In this document: positions 11,501 through 19,126 of the stretch, piece after piece
Layout of the letters: each line of letters starts with the position of its first letter
Position numbering within the stretch: position 1 is the first letter of the stretch
NCBI GenBank assembly: GCA_001179505.1
Contig: CDMY01000580.1
Coordinates: 27,492-48,023, forward strand
Reading direction: 5' to 3'
DNA from: Vitrella brassicaformis
Taxonomy: Eukaryota > Sar > Vitrellaceae
DNA: 20,532 nt
The notes under the pieces: model-generated
What the model was told of the DNA's origin: nothing
Database searches by the model: none
Seen by the model: the letters and a program-made list of their open reading frames with translations, nothing else
Made by a program: the position numbers and the translations under genes

Positions 11501-12245
11501 CGCCTGCCACCAGCAGTGAGGGGCTGCCTACGCCCGACCCGCACGAGCGTCCGTCGGCCCCCGCCCACCGGCAGCACCGAAGGCAACCGCACTCCGGGAG
11601 GAGGAACCGTGGCTATGTGCTGGACATTCAGGAGGCCTATGCCCTGCGCATGGGGGCGGTGGAAGACGTCCACGGTGGCCCAGCTGAGGGTGGCGACGGT
11701 GGGGATGGCGCTGACGACATGAATATGGCGGATGTGATGGAGAGAGGTGTGGGTGTGGGTGAGGGTGAGGGCGGTGGGGCGTCCTCGGCAGACGGCGGTC
11801 TTGGGCTGGGTGCGGGTGTGATGGCTGCGCACCACATGGCGACCCCCGAGCTCATAATGCGCCATTCCCAGCAGCGAGGTGAAAGGGGATAGCTGAGCTG
11901 AGAGGCAACACCATGCAATGCACACCACCAGACAGTGAGTGGGCCTGCCTACCCAACAGCATTTAGTCGACAGACACACAGAGAGACACTACACCCACTT
12001 GACGACTGCACTCAACTCTCGCCGTGACGCACCTGTCATCTCTCTCTCCGCTCTCCCTCTCTCTGTCTGTCTGTTGTGTGTGTGCAGGAGGTATATGGTG
12101 CATGCCGTGTGTGCATTGGCAGGAGATGATGCGCCAGGCCGCCCTGCGACAAGCCGATGACGGCCAGGACAGCGACGAGGAGTCCCAGTGGCTCAAGTCA
12201 GTCCCCGTCTGCGAGGCCTGCATGCGCTCCCGCGCAATGTCTTGA
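2511..12245 (+). CDS. Large cysteine-rich polytopic receptor-like membrane protein with ZZ-like zinc finger
   Basis: A gene of about 28 exons giving about 2,358 residues; the function is unknown. Exons: 2511-3315, 3404-3645, 3739-3944, 4016-4203, 4312-4687, 4787-4910, 4998-5093, 5201-5342, 5447-5805, 5897-6190, 6260-6415, 6488-6764, 6868-7080, 7161-7284, 7378-7498, 7575-7695, 7793-7894, 8061-8150, 8262-8398, 8502-8641, 8733-8865, 8967-9130, 9248-9429, 9501-9669, 9759-9965, 10053-10146, 10222-11878, 12088-12245. Phases agree at every junction. In order: a signal peptide (start chosen at 2511 because MLVLLLISSMVALSIAQA follows directly), a glycosylation-rich ectodomain, an ephrin-receptor-like/GCC2-GCC3 cysteine-rich region (about 435-620), a membrane span (about 642-672) and at least one more by 765, a disordered Pro/Ser loop (about 770-1100), about six spans (1170-1435), a ZZ-like zinc finger (about 1653-1710), a long disordered tail and two C-terminal CxxC pairs. 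A possible frame error in exon 23 is described separately. The family resemblance to ciliate-type membrane proteins is from memory, unsearched. Confidence 0.8.
2618..2648 (+). repeat. AGC trinucleotide run encoding polyserine
   Basis: A run of about eight AGC codons followed by imperfect copies encodes a serine tract just after the signal peptide of the receptor-like protein. It is probably a flexible linker and length-polymorphic. Confidence 0.85.
4016..4910 (+). other. Cysteine-rich ectodomain exons (ephrin-receptor-like / GCC2-GCC3 plus EGF-like)
   Basis: Three exons of the receptor-like gene encode repeated C-x2-C and CPPGTY-type units: CRACPPGTY, CLPCPPGTYHN, CAQCPLGTFSVGEGQGTC and CVQC, ending with HYRGNLCSSCSDG just before the first membrane span. 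The CPPGTY signature is typical of the ephrin-receptor-like family found in many extracellular proteins. The intron at 4204-4311 splits a glycine codon inside a CPPGTY motif; splicing restores the motif exactly, which supports the exon borders. The region lies after the signal peptide and before the spans, so it should face outside or a lumen. The ligand is unknown. Confidence 0.8.
7161..8641 (+). other. Polytopic membrane core of the receptor-like protein
   Basis: Seven short exons encode about six hydrophobic segments in about 270 residues: LFANRIAMILMLIFHPVII, the span around LLIWGILFPLFGFILIGV, VQLLRKVILLVCLALP, FWMLVFGVVFLSFQLVF, LVNFVVTLFAAIFWSL and AQIILALVTFLQTFFMAFF. Between the second and third lies the block RFGFMINGYREDFYHWECV followed by LLRK. 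To my knowledge this pattern (aromatic GYR...YxWE...RK) recurs in large cysteine-rich membrane proteins of protists. No pore-loop or kinase motif was recognised. Confidence 0.75.
8866..8910. repeat. (CCCTCT)n hexanucleotide array in intron
   Basis: About six tandem CCCTCT units lie just inside the 5' end of the intron after the exon ending at 8865. The complementary purine-rich GGGAGA unit occurs within exons of the same gene at 3591-3617 and 10914-10933. Confidence 0.9.
9282..9375 (+). other. Apparent out-of-frame block in exon 23, bounded by homopolymers
   Basis: Exon 9248-9429 is open in the frame required by both neighbours. Between a TTTT run (9282-9285) and a GGGGG run (9371-9375), that frame reads as an odd stretch with four Trp and three Cys in about 29 residues. 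The frame one base earlier reads as a normal leucine-rich segment (REFADEQRVLLGRLLGLL), with about 27 of 30 codons ending in G or C. One missing T and one extra G would give a single sensible reading with both neighbours unchanged. Paired homopolymer errors are my preferred explanation; the printed frame could still be real. Confidence 0.55.
9662..9833 (+). other. ZZ/DC1-like zinc finger in receptor-like protein
   Basis: Across the exon junction 9669/9759 the protein reads CDRC, then RRGISFVC, CSMPDC and CRTC, giving C-x2-C-x11-C-x4-C-x4-C-x2-C. Spacing and the CDxC...GxxFxC...C order resemble ZZ and DC1 fingers, which usually bind zinc and partner peptides. It lies after the last span, so probably in the cytosol. 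A further CITC lies upstream in exon 23 (encoded near 9384-9395). The family name is an inference from Cys spacing. Confidence 0.6.
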
Positions 12246-12930
12246 TTGATTGACCTAACACCACCAGCCAGCCACCCTCCGTGTGTGGGACATGTGTGTG
12301 TGTGCATGTCTGTCTGAGTGTGTGTGGGCTTTATAAAGGAGCGGGTGGTAGAGGGCGGGGGGTAAAATGGATAAGTGGCGGGCGGCGCGTTGTGTTGTGT
12401 CCACTGATCTGTGCTGCGGTGGGGGGCGATTGGGAGATTGGGTGGAAAGTTGGTGTTTTGACGCTGATGCCTTACTGGGTGGCACCTTGTCTTGATCTCT
12501 ATGTGGTATGGTGTTCTGTCTGTCTGTCTGTCTGTTGGCGTGAGTGATGCAGCCCTTTTTTGAATGCATGCAGGAGCGCATCCGTCTATCTATATGTGTG
12601 TGTGTCTGTGCGCGCGTCATGGCTTGTGGGGGGATGGTGTGCGTACCTTTCCATCGCAGCGATGGACGGATGGACGTCTGTGCAATCTATTCGCTTTTTG
12701 CGACCGACACAGACAGAGAGAGACAGAGAGAGAGATCCGGTTGTCTTTTTGCTTGCGTGCTGCTCGTCTGTCTGTCTATCTGTTTCTTCGGCAGGCAGGG
12801 CTTCTTGATTGTTCTGTTGGTTCCTTTATCCATCTCCCTGTCTGGCGGCCGTGCCGTGCCGCTCGATTTAACCTTGTCCTTGATCGGTGTGGTGCCTGTC
12901 CGGCCGCTGTGTGTGCTGGATTGGATCAGC

Positions 12931-12953
12931 CTGGCTGGCTGGCTGGCTGGCTG
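12931..12953. repeat. (CTGG)n tetranucleotide array
   Basis: Between five and six perfect CTGG units in the convergent intergenic region. Confidence 0.95.
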
Positions 12954-13337
12954 GGTGTGTGCACACCGAATGTCTGTCAGCGAATGAGTTGAGTGGGACA
13001 GATAGACAGACAGACAGACCAATGGCTGGAAGCTCGAGGGAGGAGGGGGGAGAGGGGAGTGTCGTGGGTGGTGCGGTTGGTGCATTGACCGCATCCTCCA
13101 TGTGTGTATGTGCTTTTTTCCGCAGACTGACTTGGTGTGCTGGTGGGTGGGTGGACGGTGGATGACTGTGTGAGAGTGTGAGTGTGCGTGTGTGCGTGGA
13201 CCCAAGTGAACCGCGCTTCTGGGCAGCTGCACTGTGCTATGCTATGCTGCTGCGTGTCGGTGTCTGTCTGATGTGGTGTGTGGATGTCTGGAGGGAACTG
13301 CGTGTGTGTGTGTGTGGGGTGGGCTTCTCTTCTGTCT

Positions 13338-13364
13338 CTGGCTGGCTGGCTGGCTGGCTGGCTG
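13338..13364. repeat. (CTGG)n tetranucleotide array, second locus
   Basis: About six and a half CTGG units, same motif and orientation as the array 400 bp upstream. Confidence 0.95.
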
Positions 13365-13710
13365 AGGGCGTTTGGTCATGTCATAGTAGGTGGGTGCGCA
13401 CACACGGACACTGCCATGATTGATGACATACACACACATCCGCAATGGACACACACATGCGTGTGCTGCCCTCCCCTCCCTCCATCCTTCCCGTGCGTGG
13501 CTAACTAAGTACTTAAGCGAACAACTACTTGCCTGCCTGTAAGCCTGCCTCTCCATCTAGCTGCCTGTGTGTCGGTGTCTGTGTGTGTGTGTTTGCGGTG
13601 GGGCGAACACAGTGACCGAATCAGTGACGTCAATGACAGTCCGTCATTATCGTGCACACACACTGGATGGCGTACTCACACACACAAACCAAGCAATGAA
13701 CGTCCATTGG

Positions 13711-14143
13711 TCATCCCCTCTGGTACCCTCGTTCGTCAGTCACCGGCCCTCCCCTTCTCTCCATCAGTGTGGCAATTTCAAGCCGCCCCGCCTCGCGCGC
13801 AACATCCGCGGCCGTCCGCCCCTGATTGCACAAACACATCCATCCATCCATCCATCCAAACCAGAGAGCAGCAAAACACACACGTCCGCTCCCGCACTCA
13901 CGTGTGCGTCTTTGAGGCCGACGAAGTCTTTGTCAGCACGACACACGTGCTGTAGCAGCACGGCCACCACCTCCTTGTGGCCCCTGGCCGCGGCCACATG
14001 GGAGGGCCGTCTGCCCCTCCCGCACAGTGCTCTTGTGCAGCAGGGTGGCAGTGGCCTCGTCCAGCAGCAGGAGGCTCACCACAGCGGCGTGGCCGGCGTG
14101 GGCAGCCAGATGCAGCGCTGAAAGGCCCTCCTGGTTTTTGTCG

Positions 14144-14175
<32 letters not shown>

Positions 14176-16444
14176 AGACACATCGTGTCTCTTTCTCTCT
14201 GTGTGTCTCTCCCCTTTGTGTGTGAGTGTGTTACGTCTGTGGTGCTTTCAAGGAGGTGGGGAATGGTGTGTTTGACGATGGTGTCGACCATCGCAGCGTC
14301 GCCCTTGTAACACGCCTCATGGAAGGGCAGCCACCACCTCTGATTTCACACAGATTTGTATTGTGCATCCTTCTCTCTCTCTCTGTGTGTCTGTGTGGGT
14401 GTGGATGCGACCTTAGTTTTGGTCTGCAGGAGGCGAATGTCGTTGAGGTCGATGAGCGAAGCCATGAGGGCGACACTGCCGCTCTCCGCCGCACAGTGAC
14501 CGCACGTACGCCCATACTGCAGGCACACACACACACACACACACACACAGAAACACACAGAAACACAAGGGCAGCAGATGGCTGTCTCCCTACGTGTATG
14601 TGTTTGTGCAGGGCGATTGGCTGACCGCATCCATGAGCTGGAAGGCCTCCCTGCCGACGCACTGCAGCAGGTCGGCGACGCACTTTGTGTGGCCGCGCAG
14701 ACACGCCAGGTGCAGAGGGGTCACCTGGCGAGACTGCACACACACATACACACACAGGGACACCCATTAAGCTGATGGATGGATGGATGAATGGATGGAT
14801 GTGTGTGCGCGTCTTTCGCCTGTGTCACTTGCCTGTGGCTCGGTCTGCTTCCTGGCGAGGTGTGCAGGGTCGGGGCTGACCTGCAGGATGATCCTCACTG
14901 TATTGCGGTGGCCGTTGGCCGCCGCAAAGTGCAGCGCCGTGAAGCCCTCGGCATCGGCACATTCGAGGATGTCCACACCGTTCTGCTCGACGAGGGTGTA
15001 CACCTCCTCGAAGTCGCCCTTGGCTGCTGCACGACACAAACTCTGTGTTGTGTGGACGGACGTCAACACACAGAGGGAGAGAGAGAGAGACACAGAGAGT
15101 ACAGAATAGAATGAGACCCAGCTGCTGCCTTTCTGCGTACTTTGAAGGCTTCCTGCCGCTTCAGCTGCTCTGCACAAGAGCCGAGAGCATACAAATAGTA
15201 GGAGAGGTCAAGCAGGCTTTTTCTCCTGCCTTCCTGTGTACCTTCAAAGGAGACACCATTGACCTGAGGCGAGACGAACGTCCACATCTGCTCGTCGCCC
15301 CCATGAGCTGCTCTCCTCTGTGCTGCTGGCAGTCCATCCGGCTGCGGGGCGTGCTCACCCAGCCCCACACACCACCCTCTCTCCCCTGATTCACCAGCAT
15401 CATCGGCTCAGCGAACGTCACATTGGTCGCCCGCCGATCGGTGCTGCTGCTGGCCTTCTTGTTCGCCTTGGTCGGCTGGCAGCAGGGCGCACACATTGAG
15501 GACCAGTCACAGAGGCTGACGGTCACACTAGAGCTGTCGATGAGCGAGGAGTGGCGAAGACGCCAGTGCTGATACGCTGCCAAAGGGCGAGACACCGGGG
15601 CGAGGGACAGAGAACACGCTGGGCTGCCGTTTTCCTCGCACTCATCGTGTGCCACCAGGGTCAGAGTGTAGTCGGGGTACCCACACGGAACCAACGGAAG
15701 ACCTCCTCGCCAAACTTCAGCTGATGGTCGCACACCTTCCGCCACTGCTGCCGGCTCTTCCCATCCTCCGGCGGCTCCATGACCAAGCCAGTCGCCCCCC
15801 CGGCCGCCGTCACGTCTTGACAGGCGAGGACGCGGCCGTCGACGGCGCTTTGGATGAGGAAGGGCATCTCTGCAGCGAAGGGATGGTTGATGTCGTATTC
15901 CAGCACGTCTGACGATTTGAACGGGGTGGGCTCCTTGACAACTGAGATGCCCTCGGGGTAGTGCAGCACCTCAATCGGCTCGGCAATGACCCCGTGGCTG
16001 CCTGCAGTACATGAAGGGAGGAATGGCGGGAAGCACCTGATCGAATGAAGGGAGAAGTGCGTCTTTTGCTCACTGTTCTCAATGACGATGGACAGCAGGG
16101 CTTCTGGAGTTGGACTCGTCACCTCCTCTCCCTGCCCGGGGAGCAGCTTGACCCACCCGTCTCTCTCAAACTACGTACCCATGTCACACAAAGCCACAGC
16201 AGAGAGACGGCGTCCACCATGCAATGGTGTGATGGATGCCTACCTGAGAGTAGTCCATCCGCAGTCCCACCGCCCCTTTGTCATCCTGAATGGCTTCTCT
16301 CTTATTGTACGCCAGGCGGCCTTCATCAAAGCTGGCGTGGGCCTCCGTCGCCGCATCTTCCGTCGCCTCGGTCAGCCGGGCATAGCATATGCAGCCCGAG
16401 GCGTTTTCTATCGATAGGCTGTGGTGAGCGTTCCGACGACGCAT
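13711..16444 (-). CDS. Ankyrin-repeat protein with N-terminal beta-trefoil-like domain
   Basis: Exons in coding order: 16444-16244, 16170-16074, 16001-15359, 15287-15242, 15169-15141, 15042-14833, 14733-14626, 14516-14412, 14339-14235, 14130-13902 and 13821-13711 (TGA), giving about 627 residues. The C-terminal half carries about eight ankyrin repeats, from SLCRAAAKGDFEEV through FTALHFAAANGHRNTV, VTPLHLACLRGHTKCV, LPFHEACYKGDAAMV and LSALHLAAHAGHAAVV to GRTAADVAREAGRLEI. Ankyrin repeats are protein-binding scaffolds. Residues about 140-190 (FLIQSAVDGRVLACQD ... SRQQW) resemble one lobe of a ricin-type beta-trefoil lectin fold; this is tentative. No signal peptide or membrane span is seen, so it is likely cytosolic or nuclear. 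Two single-base frame breaks at homopolymers (near 15681 and 14001) interrupt an otherwise well-conserved reading. The donor of exon 3 and the start of exon 4 are the weakest borders; an acceptor at 15317 is an alternative. The partner is unknown. Confidence 0.82.
14000..14002 (-). other. Apparent +1 frame break inside ankyrin repeat 7
   Basis: On the coding strand a CCC run separates EGQTAL in one frame from HVAAARGHKEVVAVLL in another. The ankyrin consensus G-TALHxAAxxGH requires these to be contiguous; removing one C restores it exactly. No intron can explain this without deleting consensus residues. A sequence error or a real mutation are the options. Confidence 0.75.
14831..14832 (-). 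other. GC 5' splice site (GC-AG intron 14734-14832)
   Basis: The exon ends in CACAG and is followed by GCAAGT, the standard form of a GC donor. Using it keeps phase 0 and gives about 40 residues between consecutive ankyrin ALH/PLH motifs. The only upstream GT alternative (after 14881) would leave 24, too short for the repeat. Confidence 0.7.
15680..15682 (-). other. Apparent -1 frame break in exon 3 of the ankyrin gene
   Basis: The coding strand reads GEEVFRWFRV in one frame up to 15682 and then YPDYTLTLVAHDECEENG in the next frame, across GGGTACCCC. One additional G would join them. An alternative is an intron using the weak donor GTCTTC just upstream and an AG near 15640. It is less likely because it discards well-behaved coding sequence and has poor splice signals. 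Confidence 0.55.
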
Positions 16445-16553
16445 CTTGCAGGCGGCAGCAGCAGGAGCAAGCGGAACCCTCAGATCGGATAACGAAATTT
16501 GCGCGCCATATATCACCGCTAAGCCCGCATTCATCCCCTGCCAGAGAGGTGAA
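16445..16553. promoter_or_regulatory. Compact bidirectional promoter, ankyrin gene / TraB gene
   Basis: Only about 109 bp separates the two divergent ATGs. The interval is free of the TG/CA repeats seen elsewhere and contains an AT-rich core at about 16487-16515 (AACGAAATTT followed by GCGCGCCATATATC). Both 5' UTRs and core promoters must fit here unless a start lies further downstream (the TraB gene has later in-frame ATGs). Function is inferred from position. Confidence 0.5.
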
Positions 16554-18626
16554 ATGCAGTCGGCAACGCGTCGCGCCATCTCAGTAGGTCGAAGTGGCAG
16601 CTGTGCAGCCGTCACGAGGCCAGATCTGCCGCCTCCCTTCCGCGTACAGGCGCATCTCGTTCGCCACAGCACGTCCCCAGCCGACAGCGCAGCTGACAAG
16701 GCAGCGCCAGGGTCATCCGAAGGCGGATCTGTCGGATGTGGCGGATCGGATCCGTCCGCAGCGTTATTGCCACGTGTTGATCCATGGATGCTCAAGGCGT
16801 CGCGGTACCTGGAGAGGGTGTCGGGGATGTCCTTCCCTCGAGAGCTCATGGAGTTCCACTACTCATGGGTGAGCGAGTCAGCGAGTCAGTGAGTGGATGA
16901 GTGGAAAAGACGGAAGCGATGGAAGAGCTTATTTGCGTGTGTGCGCAGGTTAAGCTGCAGCGTACCCCGACCGAGTTGGACAAGGAGAGGGGGGACATGA
17001 TCAGCCCTGCCAGGCAGGCAGGCATGGTGCTGGTTCTGCGCGAGGCAGAGACCTACCCGCCACGGTCAATCCATCTCGTAGGTGTCCCGCCGGGCATGGA
17101 ACGGAGGTCAGGCCGACCAGCCACACACACAGACAGACAGACAGACAGACACTCCTGTTCATCCGTCATTCCATCAGTAGCGAGCTGGTTCGTGAGGTGA
17201 TTGGCGAGGTGCGGCCTGGTGCCGTGATGGTGGCGTGTGACGAGTCGAGATCGCATATGCTCAACCCCAATAGGACCATTACACAGGTGAGCTCGAGTGC
17301 CATCAACACATGAGAGGATTGGCCAATCTTTGACAATGTTTGTGCAGCGTGCCTCTGCGTCCCTCAAAGACCGCGTCAACTCGTTCAGGGTGACGATAAA
17401 TCGATGGCTGCATGGCGCATACACTGATGTCTGTGCTGTCCTGTCCTGTGCTGTCCTGTGCTGTGCTGTCCTGTGCTGTGCTGTGCTGTGGTTGTGTGGT
17501 TGTTGAATTTGCAGCGGCAGTTTCGCAGGGAGAGCACCTTGGAAGACGTCAAAGACAACCAAACATGGATGGACGCCAGGGGTACGCTACGCGGGGGCAG
17601 CCAGGCCACACACCTTACACACCTTACACACCATCTGCCATCTTTCTGAGCTGATGTGCAGGTCTGCATGTGGGTCAGGAGATGGTGGATGCCGTGTCGT
17701 CCGCCAAGGAGTGCGGGGCCACCATTCTGCTCGGCGACCAGCCACTTGAACAAACAGCAAAGTACTTAGGCGGGCGGGCGGGAGGGCGGGAAGGACACCT
17801 TGTCGATCGCTGGTTGGCTCTTGTCTTGTCTCGTCTCGTCTCGTTTTGTCCGCCAGGCGTTTGTTGGAGGCCGAGCAGGACATGGGCAGGTATCGGCTGC
17901 TCAAGTGGGTCAACTACATGGTGCACTACAACACTGACGTACGTACGCAGGGAGGGACGCACTCGTTGCACCGCACCCCGGCCCACGCCACACAGGGGAG
18001 ACAGACAGACAGACAGACAGGGGGGATGTGTGTCTGGGATGCGTGTGTTGCGTTCGTTGTTCAGACGACATTCAGACAGTACTTCAAAGAGCAGGATGAC
18101 GACAGAAAGACGCTGTACAGCGACAGCACACACACATCAGTCGCTTCCTGCCCTTGTCTGCCCTTCACGGCTGTATGTGCTGTGCTGTGCTGTGATGTGG
18201 TGCAGCTTGTGTCTGGAGGTGGTGGACACCCTCAGCCAAATGATGAGAAGCCAAGCCAGACCGGTAAGTCCGCTGCACCCAGAGAGAACCAGTGTCCCTC
18301 TTCTCTTCTCTCGTGTGTCATGCGCTTGTATCGGCGCATGAGTGAGTGCAGCTGTTTGATGCCCTGGTGAGCGAGAGGGGCGTGCACATGGCAGACGTCA
18401 TCCGACAGTCAACCGAGACCAAGTCAGTCAGTCAGTCAGTACTCGCAAGGCACACCGATGAAGCACCAACACCCATTATCCATCCCTTCTCTTGACCACT
18501 GCCTTTCTGTTTTCATCAATCAGGGTGGTTGCGGCGATGGATTTGCTGCACGTGTCGGGTGTGGCGGCCAGCCTGGGCACGAGATACGACAAGACCTCTT
18601 GCACACTCGTCCGCTTGCGTCTTTGA
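16554..18626 (+). CDS. TraB/PrgY-type domain protein, putative organelle-targeted
   Basis: Exons 16554-16868, 16949-17106, 17178-17286, 17348-17389, 17515-17581, 17662-17761, 17857-17938, 18065-18114, 18206-18263, 18352-18422 and 18524-18626 give about 384 residues, with phases agreeing throughout. TraB-type landmarks in order: IHLVGV (146-151); ELVREVIGEVRPGAVMVACDE followed by SR (160-182), matching the family block ending in E/D-x-x-R; a GxE helix GQEMVDAVSSA (235-245); CGATILLGDQPLEQT (248-262), matching LGDRPI-x-x-T; and VVAAMDLLHVSGV (352-364), matching the C-terminal GHxxG block. TraB-family proteins include bacterial pheromone-shutdown proteins, animal TRABD/TIKI and plant mitochondrial-surface proteins. 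The N-terminal about 60 residues are rich in Arg, Ser and Ala and poor in acids, as in a mitochondrial presequence (inferred). ATG 16554 is the first in frame; later ATGs exist. The His usual in the first GxxH motif is absent. The 3' end may have other splice forms. Confidence 0.83.
17431..17491. repeat. Pentanucleotide CTGTS minisatellite in intron
   Basis: About twelve tandem CTGTG/CTGTC units lie in the intron between exons 17348-17389 and 17515-17581. A shorter CTGTG run recurs at about 18177-18194, in the intron before exon 18206. Confidence 0.93.
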
Positions 18627-19126
18627 CTGACTGGCGTGACCTGACCCCTGGATGTGTGTCAAAGTGGCTCGCGTCGTGAGAGAAAGATGCTGCCTGTTGT
18701 GTAGATGGGATGGATGGATGGACGGATGGATGACCAAACGGACGGTCAGCAGTTCAGATGTGGGATATTTGTGGATGACTTGAAGGTGGGCATGAAAGTC
18801 CTGAGTCCGTCCGGACGCTCCAGGGCCAGTATGCGAGTCTCACCGAGTAAGCAAGCAAATCTGAGCGGGTTGCATCAGATTTATCACACACACACACAGA
18901 CAGGCAGACACAGAGGTAGGTAAGGCAGTCAGTCCCGCCCCCACCTCCCCCCCCTCCCCTCCCGCCAACTAAGGGCATGGCATGCATTTGTTCAGCACAA
19001 CAAATGGAAAAGCAACACACCCTCACCCCCAGGGTACCCCTTCCCCCCTCCCTCCCTGTAGATCATATAGAGATAGAGAGACAGACAGACAGACGATGCA
19101 CAGCACACGCCAGATCTCCGTTCGTG
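18627..19126. other. Convergent intergenic region, no gene seen
   Basis: About 500 bp between the stops of the TraB gene (plus) and the Aha1-domain gene (minus). It contains ATGG/GATG repeats (about 18704-18733), a CA run (about 18887-18898), a C-rich stretch (about 18938-18963) and an AGAC run (19079-19094). A short frame around 18760-18800 (CGIFVDDLKVGMKV) looks slightly protein-like but lacks a convincing link to either gene. Confidence 0.6.

Larger units (their letters stand above)
12246..13710. other. Convergent intergenic region, simple-repeat rich, no gene seen
   Basis: About 1.46 kb separates the stop of the plus-strand receptor-like gene from the stop of the minus-strand ankyrin gene. 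It contains (TG)n, (TCTG)n at about 12515-12535, (CTGG)n at 12931-12953 and 13338-13364, and (GACA)n near 13000-13018. Open frames here are translations of these repeats and lack domains or splice structure. It should hold the 3' UTRs and poly(A) sites of both genes; no clear AATAAA was identified. Confidence 0.7.

Noticed and set aside
12544-12992. Overlapping open frames of up to 147 codons on the plus strand
   Set aside because: They translate TG, TCTG and CTGG repeats in several frames at once, without splice structure or domain content.
13338-13364. Regular arrays (CTGG, ACAT, TCTG) as CRISPR or transposon termini
   Set aside because: These are pure microsatellites with no spacers, no inverted repeats and no transposase; the genome is eukaryotic.
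15318-15358. A 41-bp intron (exon 4 starting at 15317) instead of 71 bp in the ankyrin gene
   Set aside because: Both keep frame, but 41 bp would be much shorter than other introns here; the 71-bp version was preferred with low certainty.
18765-18800. Possible extra 3' exon of the TraB gene (CGIFVDDLKVGMKV)
   Set aside because: An AG acceptor precedes it, but the TraB exon already ends at a stop (18624-18626) after the last conserved block, and no matching donor and phase were convincing.
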